Positions 14,501 through 22,431 of a stretch of DNA of 38,344 nucleotides are shown here, in pieces. The notes beneath the pieces are model-generated. The model was not told where the DNA came from. It worked only from the letters and a program-made list of their open reading frames with translations, and did no database searches. A program made the translations under genes and the position numbers. Source of the DNA: Chlorobiaceae bacterium (GTDB lineage Bacteria; Bacteroidota; Chlorobiia; Chlorobiales; Chlorobiaceae). The stretch is taken from assembly GCA_013335405.1 (NCBI GenBank), contig JAAXVR010000017.1, forward strand, positions 1 through 38,344, in the 5' to 3' direction. Every line of letters begins with the position of its first letter. The first letter of the stretch is position 1.

Positions 14501-16531
14501 ATGATAGATTCTGTTTTCGTCAAACCCGGGATGTCCCCGAAAGAGATCGTTTCCTGCGTCCGCAATCTTGGCGCCATAGCACTCACATCGACCGGGATGA
14601 GGGATGCCGGGCAGTCGGACTACAAAAACCGGCTGCGCATGCGCGATCTTTCAACACTTTCCTCCGAATATGATGCAATGGGGCTCTTCAGTTCGGAGTG
14701 TCATGGCGGGGCGAGGTGGCATGTCGGCATCATGAACCGCCGCGAAAGCCCTTTCGAGGAGATAGCGCTGCTCAGGGAAAAAATGCCGAATGTTCTTTTG
14801 CAGACGCTTGTCCGCGAAACCAACCTCTGGGGATACCGGCCTTATCCGAAAAACATCATCGAGCATGTGATCTCTCGCGTCGATATCGATGTCTGGCGCT
14901 GTTTTTCATTCCTCAACGATGTACGCAACATGCGCACCGTTGCGGAAATCGTCATGAAGCGGGGTCGCCTTTTCCAGCCGGCCATTTCCTTTACACAGGC
15001 CGACTGGACGACCAACGCCTACTACCTCGGCCTCGTAAGGGAGATGGTCGACCTCTGCGGAGGAACCGACGAGATCATCCTCTGTGTCAAGGATATGGCC
15101 GGCGTGGGGAGCCCAAGGCGTATTCATTCCCTTTTCGATTCCATCAAGCAGGCCTGGCCCGATCTCGTCCTGCAGTATCATCGCCATGCCACCGACGGTC
15201 TCGCCCTTCCGGCAATTCTCGCCGCCGCCCAGGCCGGTGCCGGTATCGTCGATGTTGAAGAAGATTCCCTCACCCGTTTCTTCGGGCAGGCCCCGCTCCT
15301 CAGCGTTGCCTCGTATCTCGAGGAATCCGGCCTGAAAGTCCATCTCAATCGCAAGGATGCGGACGTGGCCGTTCAGAAGGTTCGCGAATGGATCGGTCAC
15401 TACGAATGGGCGGAGTCTCCCTTCAAGGGATTCGATTACGGTGTCGTCATGCACCGTATGCCCGGCGGAGCCTTTCCAAGCTCCTTCGAGCAGGCCCAGA
15501 AAGGAGGCTTTCTGCACCTCATGCCTGCAATACTGAAGGTGATGTCGCTTTACAACCAGATTGTGAAGTATTTCGACGTGACCCCCGGCTCCCAGGTGAC
15601 CTGGGTTACCTGCAGCGGCATCGTTAACCACTATGCCAAGGAACGCGGCATGGCAGGCGTCAATCATGTGATCCAGCTTCTCGCACGGTTCGTCGAAGAG
15701 AAAAACCAGGAGTTCGATGCCCTCATGCCTGAAGACCAGGAAGAACTGCTCCATCTGTTCAGGACAGCTCCCGGGGATTTCAGGCAGCTCATCATGGGCA
15801 ACTATGGGAAACTTCCCATGGGCTGGCCGGCCGACTGGGTCTACACCAGCACTTTCGGAGATGAAGGCAGAGAGAAAATCGGCCAGCGGCGCGAAGACTC
15901 TCCGCTGGATGCGCTGCCCGACGAGGACCTGGCCCGCATGCGCCACGAGCTTACCGAACAGCTCGACCGCTCTGTGAGCGAGGAGGAGTTCATCCTCTAT
16001 CTCATGCATCCGAAAGATGCGCTCGATTTCATCAGGTTCCGCGAAAAGTACGGTGATGCGCCGCGCGTCCTGCCGACCGATGTCTGGCATTCCGGCCTGA
16101 AGAGAGCGGGAGCGAAGGTGGAGTTCGAGTACAGGGGAGTTCCCTATTCCATCGAGCGCGTGTCGATCGGTGCGGAACATGACGGCATCATCCATGCGGT
16201 TATGAAAGTCAACAACCAGATGCGGGTTTTCAAGATCGAAACGCCACGGGCGAAAAAAGAGGAGATCCGGATGGCCAAGGGCCTTTCCGACATCGGCGCC
16301 CCGATCAACGGCACCGTATGGCGCATCGGCAACCCGGAAAGGGGAGCGGTCAAGGCTGGCGATATCGTTCACAAGGGCGAAGAGATCGCGAACCTCGAAG
16401 CCATGAAGATGGAGAACGCGATCTTCGCTCCATACGACGCCCAGATTGTTGAAATACCGGTTAAGATCAACCAGATGGTCAGGCAGGGTCAGCTTCTTTT
16501 TGTCCTCGAAGAGGTGAAGCAAGTGGAGTGA
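14501..16531 (+). CDS. Carboxyltransferase-biotinyl fusion (pyruvate carboxylase B/oxaloacetate decarboxylase alpha-like)
   Basis: This 676-residue protein has an HMGL-type TIM-barrel carboxyltransferase (about 25-300), a PYC/OADA helical region (about 310-530) and a C-terminal biotinyl domain (about 595-672) with biotin on Lys636 in EAMKMENA. The likely metal ligands survive: Asp35 in MRDAGQ, the carbamylated Lys197 in VKDMAG, and His227/His229 in YHRHATDG. Gln38, Arg105 in TLVRETN and Thr361 in DVTPGSQ match substrate and catalytic positions. The consensus around them has changed: DTTLRDAHQS reads STGMRDAGQS, WGGATFD reads HGGARWH, HTHDTSG reads HRHATDG. It takes CO2 from carboxybiotin made by the upstream subunit. 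Pyruvate is the default acceptor guess, but the altered pocket leaves this open. Confidence 0.85.
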   Translation: MIDSVFVKPGMSPKEIVSCVRNLGAIALTSTGMRDAGQSDYKNRLRMRDLSTLSSEYDAMGLFSSECHGGARWHVGIMNRRESPFEEIALLREKMPNVLLQTLVRETNLWGYRPYPKNIIEHVISRVDIDVWRCFSFLNDVRNMRTVAEIVMKRGRLFQPAISFTQADWTTNAYYLGLVREMVDLCGGTDEIILCVKDMAGVGSPRRIHSLFDSIKQAWPDLVLQYHRHATDGLALPAILAAAQAGAGIVDVEEDSLTRFFGQAPLLSVASYLEESGLKVHLNRKDADVAVQKVREWIGHYEWAESPFKGFDYGVVMHRMPGGAFPSSFEQAQKGGFLHLMPAILKVMSLYNQIVKYFDVTPGSQVTWVTCSGIVNHYAKERGMAGVNHVIQLLARFVEEKNQEFDALMPEDQEELLHLFRTAPGDFRQLIMGNYGKLPMGWPADWVYTSTFGDEGREKIGQRREDSPLDALPDEDLARMRHELTEQLDRSVSEEEFILYLMHPKDALDFIRFREKYGDAPRVLPTDVWHSGLKRAGAKVEFEYRGVPYSIERVSIGAEHDGIIHAVMKVNNQMRVFKIETPRAKKEEIRMAKGLSDIGAPINGTVWRIGNPERGAVKAGDIVHKGEEIANLEAMKMENAIFAPYDAQIVEIPVKINQMVRQGQLLFVLEEVKQVE

Positions 16532-16567
16532 GATCCTGTCGGCAACATCACGCTCCCGCTACTGTAC

Positions 16568-16599
16568 AAAAAAGCCTGCACTCCCTGCAGGCTTTTTTT
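16568..16599 (+). terminator. Strong Rho-independent terminator of the carboxylase operon
   Basis: AGCCTGCA and TGCAGGCT form a perfect stem over a 5-nt loop. An A-tract precedes it and TTTTTTT follows. It lies 36 nt after the carboxyltransferase stop and could work in both directions. Confidence 0.92.
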
Positions 16600-16919
16600 G
16601 TCATCCCTTGAACCCGGGAAGAGTCAATTGAAAATAACAGGAAAACAGCTCCGGAAAGCGTGATAACTGGTCATTTGCATGCAGATTTTTGCTGAAACGG
16701 CTTGTAAATATATATCGAAACAGTTATATAGTTATTGTTAACAATTGTTAGCTATATTGACCGAATGGTTGCAGATGCTTTTGTTCCCATCTCGAGCAAC
16801 CATCCCCAGCACTCCTCCTGTACAGCACTCCGTAAATGGCGCCATTGCGCTTTCGGGGATACGTGTGCCGGGTTTCGGGCGCACGGTCCTTATTTACGCA
16901 ACCCTTAAATTCAACCATC
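16600..16919 (+). other. Upstream region of the FadL-like gene with an AT-rich palindrome
   Basis: About 320 bases between the terminator and the porin start. The stretch 16701-16760 is very AT-rich and contains the perfect palindrome TTGTTAACAA (16735-16744), followed by a second TTGTTA (16745-16750). This looks like a promoter region with a possible dyad operator, but no regulator can be named. No gene is called here; the porin frame is open from 16836 but reads as non-coding leader before the signal peptide. Confidence 0.4.
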
Positions 16920-18338
16920 ATGATTCGTAAAACCGCATGTTCGGCTGCGGCATTGCTTGTGCTTGCCGGAACCACCCCGGCTTTCGCCACGAACGGCATG
17001 AACCTCGAAGGATACGGAGCAAAGTCCCTTGCGATGGGCGGCACCGGCATGGCATACGATACCGGTAATTCAGCTGTCATGAACAACCCCGCAACACTTG
17101 GTTTCATGGAGGAAGGTTCTTCAGAAATCGGTATCGGCATCAGGGGACTTCATCCCGATGTCTCACTTTCGTACGGTCCGTACACGGAAAAATCAGGTGC
17201 AACGGCATTTTACATGCCCTCCCTTTCCTACATGCGCAGGGACGGCAGGATAAGCTGGGGTGCTGCAGTGCTTTCCCAGGGTGGCATGGGTACCGATTTC
17301 GGAAGCGATTCGCAGATTTTTGCCGGAGGGCTTTCCATGATGGGCAGCATGGTGCCCATGAGTGGAGAGTCAATCCGAACCGAGGTGGGTGTCGGCAGGG
17401 TAATGTTCCCGATCGCATACCACCTGACAGAAAACACCACCATCGGCGGATCGCTCGATGTTGTCTGGGTAGGGATGGACCTGCAGATGGATATGGATGG
17501 AGACCATTTCGGGCGGATGATGACGGGAGTTGGCGGTTCTGTCGGCGGATCGATGGCGGCAACGCTTGGTTCCATGTTGAGCCCTTCAGGCCCGATTACG
17601 GACATCAATTATGCCCGTTTCGATTTTTCGAATGCCAGTCAGTGGACAGGCGAGGCGAAAGGGTACGGCGCCGGTTTCAAGCTCGGTTTCACGCACCGCT
17701 TCAGCAAGGAGTTCTCCATCGGGGCGGTCTATCACTCCCAGACAAGCATTTCAGATCTTGAAACCAGCAAAGCTGTTCTTGCTTTCGAAGCACAAATGGG
17801 ATCAACTCCCTTTTACCAGTCGGTAACCGGTACGATCAAGGTGCATGATTTCGAATGGCCCGCAACGTTTGCCGCCGGAGTGGCGTTTCGCCCTTCGGAT
17901 CGTCTGATTGTTGCCTGCGATGTGAAACATATAAACTGGTCGTCTGTCATGCAGAGGCTCTTCATGACCTTTACAGCTGACAACACGGTATCGAACGGCC
18001 CTTTTGCCGGACAGACGCTTGACGTGAAGATGACACAGGACTGGAAAGACCAGACAGTATGGGCTCTGGGGTTGCAGTATATGGCGACCGACCGCCTTGC
18101 ACTGAGGGCCGGAGCGAGCTTCTCGGGAAATCCGGTGCCGGACCTCTATCTCAACCCGCTCTTTCCTGCTATCACGAAGGATCATTACACCTGCGGTCTG
18201 GGCTATCGCCTGAGCAAGGTTTCGAGCATCGCTGCAGCTTTCAGCTGGGCGCCGGAGGTCAAAACGGTCAACGGCGACGGCATGGTCATTACGCATGGCC
18301 AGAGCAACTGGGCGCTCAACTATGTCTATCAGCTTTGA
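16920..18338 (+). CDS. Outer-membrane transport protein, OmpP1/FadL/TodX family
   Basis: The 472-residue product from ATG 16920 has a signal peptide (MIRKTACSAAALLVLAG through AFA) and then the family N-terminus TNGMNLEGYGAKSLAMGGTG with the downstream NNPATLG. Much of the rest alternates as in a beta-barrel, and the chain ends WALNYVYQL with a hydrophobic last residue typical of outer-membrane proteins. FadL-type channels carry hydrophobic substrates such as fatty acids or aromatics across the outer membrane; substrate is not predictable here. A methionine- and glycine-rich insert occupies about residues 185-225. An in-frame ATG at 16836 would put 28 extra residues before the signal peptide and was rejected. 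Single-gene unit. Confidence 0.9.
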   Translation: MIRKTACSAAALLVLAGTTPAFATNGMNLEGYGAKSLAMGGTGMAYDTGNSAVMNNPATLGFMEEGSSEIGIGIRGLHPDVSLSYGPYTEKSGATAFYMPSLSYMRRDGRISWGAAVLSQGGMGTDFGSDSQIFAGGLSMMGSMVPMSGESIRTEVGVGRVMFPIAYHLTENTTIGGSLDVVWVGMDLQMDMDGDHFGRMMTGVGGSVGGSMAATLGSMLSPSGPITDINYARFDFSNASQWTGEAKGYGAGFKLGFTHRFSKEFSIGAVYHSQTSISDLETSKAVLAFEAQMGSTPFYQSVTGTIKVHDFEWPATFAAGVAFRPSDRLIVACDVKHINWSSVMQRLFMTFTADNTVSNGPFAGQTLDVKMTQDWKDQTVWALGLQYMATDRLALRAGASFSGNPVPDLYLNPLFPAITKDHYTCGLGYRLSKVSSIAAAFSWAPEVKTVNGDGMVITHGQSNWALNYVYQL

Positions 18339-18812
18339 AGACGCTACCCTGTCTTTGGTGAATTCTTTATGAAGGCGATACCGATCGTTTCCGAACTCCA
18401 TCATTGAAATAGTGGAACGAGGCCGTCTCAAATGGCCGACAGTAATACAATGGGCTGCCAGACAAGGTGGCCCATTGCATTTTCATCAGTTGTACATGCA
18501 TTGCTATCTGCAGCGGGAATTCCATACCCGCTTGCGCTCCTGCCATGCCGGGTTCGAGATGGCCGGAACAATTCCCTGTGTTTACGGAAACTGCACTTCG
18601 CGTTGTTCGGAAAAAGAGGCAGTGATTCCGGAGCCCATCCCTTCAAATTAAATATCTGTTTGTAAAAAACGTATAAAAAGCGTAAATAATTCACTGGGAG
18701 TATTTTTTTTGTCGTCACTCCCGGTATGGGGAATCGGGCCGGTAAGGCACCTGTTCTTCGAGCTGCCAGACAATTGCCGAAGCTCGAAGTTCAGACAAGC
18801 AGAGGGGGAGTA
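18339..18812. other. Convergent intergenic region with several inverted repeats
   Basis: About 470 bases between the porin (plus) and metF (minus). Three hairpins are visible: CAATGGGC/GCCCATTG (18448-18455 with 18470-18477); a 9-bp stem with one wobble pair around 18692-18726 whose loop holds a T-run; and the perfect 9-bp CTTCGAGCT/AGCTCGAAG (18756-18764 with 18781-18789), close to the metF stop. None has a textbook T-tract, but they probably end the two converging transcripts. No gene is supported here. Confidence 0.45.
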
Positions 18813-19682
18813 TTACGCGTGGATGTTCCTGAAAATTTTCAGGGTGGCGTCGGCCATGTTGAGCGTGTAGAAGTGTATTCCCAGGATGTGGTTATCAATA
18901 AGCTCCTGCACCTGGCATGTCGCCCATTCGATGCCGATCGAAGCGACTTCCGCATCATTCGTGGCAGCGAGGACCTTTTTCAGGAGCTGTGCGGGAATCC
19001 TCGCTCCCAGAGCAAGCTCGGACATCCTTATCATGCCCTTGCGGGTGGAGACAGGCATGATTCCAGGAATGATCGGCACGTTGATACCTGCGATTGCGCA
19101 GCGTTCCGCAAAATCGAAGAAATCACGGTTGTCGAAATAAAGCTGGGTGACGATGTAGTCGGCGCCAGCGTCGACTTTTTCTTTGAGATGCTCGATTTCC
19201 TTCATCCTGTTCGGGGTTTCGGGATGCCCTTCAGGGAATCCGGCAACACCGACGCCGATCGAGGGAAAGTTTTTCTTGATGAACCTGACAAGGTCGACGG
19301 CATGCGGAAAATCCTTGATCGCCTCATCGAGCGTCGCTATGCCGGCAGGTTTATCGCCCCTCAGAGCGAGGACGTTGTTTATACCGTTTTCCACGTAGTT
19401 CTGCAGGATGGCGGAAGTCTCTTCCATGCTCGAGCAGATGCAGGTGAGGTGCGAGACAACAGTCAGGCCTGTTTCTTTATGAATCCTCGTCACGAGGTCG
19501 TGCGTTCTCGAGCGCGTCGAACCGCCTGCCCCGTACGTAACGCTGACATAGGAGGGATTGAGTGGCGACAGTGCGACGATGGTATCGAACAGCGTATTCC
19601 AGTCCTCGTCTTTTTTCGGTGGAAAGAACTCGAAGCTGAAGACAGGTTTCGACGCGGAACTCAGGATCTCTTTGACAAGCAT
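18813..19682 (-). CDS. metF: 5,10-methylenetetrahydrofolate reductase
   Basis: This 289-residue FAD enzyme reduces methylene-THF to methyl-THF, the methyl donor for methionine synthesis. Family landmarks are FSFEFFPPK with the catalytic Glu18, VSVTYGAGGSTR, SHLTCICSS, LALRGDKP (folate/FAD region), QLYFDNRDFFDF and PGIMP. It forms the typical TIM barrel and is cytoplasmic. I placed the start at ATG 19682, directly before MLVKEILSS, because the open frame further upstream encodes a hydrophobic Phe-rich stretch absent from the family. The start codon overlaps the proposed comEC start on the other strand. No SAM-type riboswitch was recognised upstream. Confidence 0.94.
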   Translation of the reverse strand: MLVKEILSSASKPVFSFEFFPPKKDEDWNTLFDTIVALSPLNPSYVSVTYGAGGSTRSRTHDLVTRIHKETGLTVVSHLTCICSSMEETSAILQNYVENGINNVLALRGDKPAGIATLDEAIKDFPHAVDLVRFIKKNFPSIGVGVAGFPEGHPETPNRMKEIEHLKEKVDAGADYIVTQLYFDNRDFFDFAERCAIAGINVPIIPGIMPVSTRKGMIRMSELALGARIPAQLLKKVLAATNDAEVASIGIEWATCQVQELIDNHILGIHFYTLNMADATLKIFRNIHA

Positions 19683-21978
19683 GCAGACAGCAACGGTTAT
19701 AGTCTTGAAAAAAAGAAAGAATATACAAAACAATGATTTGCCCGGAATAAAAAATATCGCGCAGGCAACCGGGTTTCCCAAGGTTTCCCTTGCGCCCTAT
19801 CCGGCATTGAAGCTTCTGTTGCCGGCCATTGCCGGAATCGTTGCGGGAGTATATTTCCCGGCCGGCCTCTCTTGGTGGCTATGGGGCTGCGCTGCTGCCG
19901 GAATTGCATTGCTTGCCGGTCTGGTCTTTGAAAAAGCGAAACGAACGGGTTCCGTTCCTCTTCCCTTCAACGTTTTTTCGTTCCTGTGTTTCATCTGTTT
20001 ATCGTTCGCCGCTTCCGCCTGTTACAGGTACGCATACGTTCCGCAAAACGGTCTGCTCGCCTATGCGGACAGGCAGGTCATCCTCACGGGGCGTATCGCC
20101 ATGCGTCCTGAAATGTCTTCGAAAGGGGTCGGGATGCTTATGGAAACCGGGGAGGTTTTCTGTGCGGGAAAAACCGCGAACGTCAGGGACAGGTGCAGGG
20201 TGTTTGTCCGCAACCTCACGGGTTCGTCCCCTGAGTTCCGGTACGGTGATATGGTCCGGGTGAAGGGGACGCTCGATACTCTCGCTGCCGCCGCGAACCG
20301 CGGCGAATATTCACCGCGCCAGGCCGGGAGGCTGGAGCAGGTTTCCGTGCAGCTCTTTGCCGCCGGTCCATGGCTGGTTCAGAACGCCGGGCCTCCGAAG
20401 CTCGACTTGCTGGACCGTTACGTCGTCCTGCCGGTTTACGGCTACATCGTTCAATCCATGCGCAGACTCATGCCCGAGGGTAACGAGCGCAGGCTTTCAG
20501 CCGGTGTGCTGACAGGAGAAAAAGAGTTCCTGCCGGAAGAGATTTTCGAAGAGTTCAAAATTACCGGTACAGCCCATATCCTCGCGGTTTCCGGTCTCAA
20601 TGTCGGTCTGCTCGCGCTTCTTGTCCATGTTGCGCTGCAGCGGTTGAAGGCCACTTCGGCAGGACGGTGGATTTCCTTGCTGCTGGTGCTTTTCCTGCTC
20701 CTTGTCTACAGCAGGGTGACCGGGAACTCGTCCTCTGTGGTCCGCGCCTCCATCATGGCTGCCGTATTCGCGACCGGGCAGGCTGCGGGCAGGAAAACCT
20801 ACCCATTGAACTCGCTTGCCCTGTCGGATTTTCTCATCCTCGCATCGAATCCGCTCGACCTTCTTGGTCCGGGATTTCAAATGACCAACGGCGCGGTTAT
20901 TTCGATACTTCTTTTCAATGCCTTCTCCAATAGACACAGCTCCGGGAACGGAGGGGTGCTCAAACAAACAGTCCGGTTTTTCCGGGAGAGCTTCGTGGTA
21001 ACATTGGCGGCGATTATCGGTGTATCGCCGGTCATCGCATATTATTTCGGCACCTTTTCTCTGGTGAGCATCGTCGCCAACATTCCTGTCGTGCTGTTTT
21101 CAACGCTGCTGATGTATGCGCTTCTGCCCATGCTGATGGTGAATCTTGTCTCAGCCGGGGCTGCTTCGTTCTTTGCCGAAAGCGCCATTCTTTTCGCAAA
21201 GCTTACTCTTGCCTCGGCCGGATTCTTCAGCGCTTTTCCCCTGGCATCGGTCAGCGTGAAACCCGATCTTGCCGATCTCATGATCTACTATGCCACGCTT
21301 GTCGCGGCACTGTATTTGATTTCCGGCAAGGCGTGGGGAAAGCTTGCCGTAACGCTGCTTCTCGGCACGAATCTCATATTCTGGCATGAGTTTTTCCGTT
21401 TTCCATCCGACCCCCCATCCCTCGTGACGGTAAACCTCGGAAGGAATATTGCCACGCTCTGTACTGCGGGAGGCCGGACAGTCCAGATCGATGCGGGCAG
21501 TGCCCGGCGGGAAGAAAAAAGAATCCTTCGTCAGTGCGGGGAATATGGCCTTTTCCCACCGGATGCCGCTGTGCAGTTTTTTTCGGCAGATTCGGTCGTT
21601 TCGGCCGTTCCCTCAAGGTGCCATATGCTGAAAGCCGATTCGCTTCTCGTCCTGCCATCAATGGTTGTCTCGAGGCCGGGGGAAAAGATACTCAGGATCT
21701 CTTCGAGGGAGCGCTCGGTGCTTTTCGTTTCGGGGACGAGCCGCCTGAAAGAGAACGTGAGCTGCACGGGCGATATCGTTTTCCTCTGGGTTTACCGGTT
21801 CGACGCAAAACAGAGGGACCGCTTCGAAGCGTGGCTGGAGTATGCTCATCCGAAACGATGCGTTCTCGTACCGGGATCGTTTCTTTCCCGTTCCGCTCTT
21901 GATGAACTGCTGCGTTTCGTTGACAGCCGCTCCGGCCTTGAAATCCGCTCGAAAACCCGGCAGGTCGTCATCCCGTGA
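19681..21978 (+). CDS. comEC: ComEC/Rec2-type DNA-uptake channel protein with a degenerate C-terminal domain
   Basis: About 765 residues from ATG 19681. The N-terminal DUF4131-type region has hydrophobic segments (LLLPAIAGIVAGVYFPAGLS) and a soluble OB-like part. The competence domain follows, with the conserved ILAVSGLNVGLLALLVH, SSVVRASIMAAVF and DLLGPGFQMTNGAVISI segments and many membrane helices. ComEC carries single-stranded transforming DNA across the inner membrane. The C-terminal about 190 residues sit where a metallo-beta-lactamase-like domain normally lies and keep its start (VTVNLGRN, TVQIDAG), but no HxHxDH metal motif is present. The start is uncertain: the ATG overlaps the metF start codon, and TTG codons at 19705 or 19738 are alternatives. 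Confidence 0.87.
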   Translation: MQTATVIVLKKRKNIQNNDLPGIKNIAQATGFPKVSLAPYPALKLLLPAIAGIVAGVYFPAGLSWWLWGCAAAGIALLAGLVFEKAKRTGSVPLPFNVFSFLCFICLSFAASACYRYAYVPQNGLLAYADRQVILTGRIAMRPEMSSKGVGMLMETGEVFCAGKTANVRDRCRVFVRNLTGSSPEFRYGDMVRVKGTLDTLAAAANRGEYSPRQAGRLEQVSVQLFAAGPWLVQNAGPPKLDLLDRYVVLPVYGYIVQSMRRLMPEGNERRLSAGVLTGEKEFLPEEIFEEFKITGTAHILAVSGLNVGLLALLVHVALQRLKATSAGRWISLLLVLFLLLVYSRVTGNSSSVVRASIMAAVFATGQAAGRKTYPLNSLALSDFLILASNPLDLLGPGFQMTNGAVISILLFNAFSNRHSSGNGGVLKQTVRFFRESFVVTLAAIIGVSPVIAYYFGTFSLVSIVANIPVVLFSTLLMYALLPMLMVNLVSAGAASFFAESAILFAKLTLASAGFFSAFPLASVSVKPDLADLMIYYATLVAALYLISGKAWGKLAVTLLLGTNLIFWHEFFRFPSDPPSLVTVNLGRNIATLCTAGGRTVQIDAGSARREEKRILRQCGEYGLFPPDAAVQFFSADSVVSAVPSRCHMLKADSLLVLPSMVVSRPGEKILRISSRERSVLFVSGTSRLKENVSCTGDIVFLWVYRFDAKQRDRFEAWLEYAHPKRCVLVPGSFLSRSALDELLRFVDSRSGLEIRSKTRQVVIP

Positions 21979-22431
21979 GGATTGTCTGATTGAATGGTCA
22001 TTTCATGAGCTATCGATACGATTGCGGTTTCATGCCTGTTTTTTCCGGGAACCGCAGCTCCCGGGAAAGGAGGGAGAGGTCAGTGTCCGGAAAATTAATT
22101 AGTGGTGATACAACAGTGCCAGAATGATGCTGTAACCATGAACCGATTCCTTTCCTGGCGGCATGAAACAGTGTCCACTGTTCCGTTATCCGCATGTATT
22201 TATGACACAACAGCTATGGTTCTTTGATCGGTGATGACAAATCCCGTGAACTTGTCCGGTAGTATCGCCGGTGTCGTGAGTATTGGTATGAATTTTGCAA
22301 TAAATACGGAGGCGGAGGGTTTTCGGGCTCAAAGCCGGATTTACCCTGAACAGTGCTTTCAGCTGCGCGGCAAGGTATGGAAAGGGATGAGAGCGTAACC
22401 GGCAGCAAAACAGTTATCCTTTTACGAAGAG
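21979..22431. other. Intergenic leader before the PAS/GAF kinase
   Basis: About 450 bases. A short inverted repeat CCGGGA/TCCCGG lies near 22050-22070 after comEC, preceded rather than followed by T residues, so it is a poor terminator. The part from about 22210 to 22431 precedes the kinase and may hold its promoter and leader. I recognised no riboswitch, RNA or gene. Confidence 0.35.

Noticed and set aside
14906-16522. Open frame of 538 codons on the minus strand across the carboxyltransferase gene
   Set aside because: Antisense shadow of a well-supported gene, rich in His, Asp and Gly from reversed codons, with no family features.
19683-19800. SAM-type riboswitch upstream of metF
   Set aside because: This sequence lies inside the comEC frame and shows no SAM-riboswitch core helices.
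22210-22431. Possible riboswitch or structured leader before the PAS/GAF kinase
   Set aside because: Some short complementary segments exist, but I could not match any known riboswitch core.
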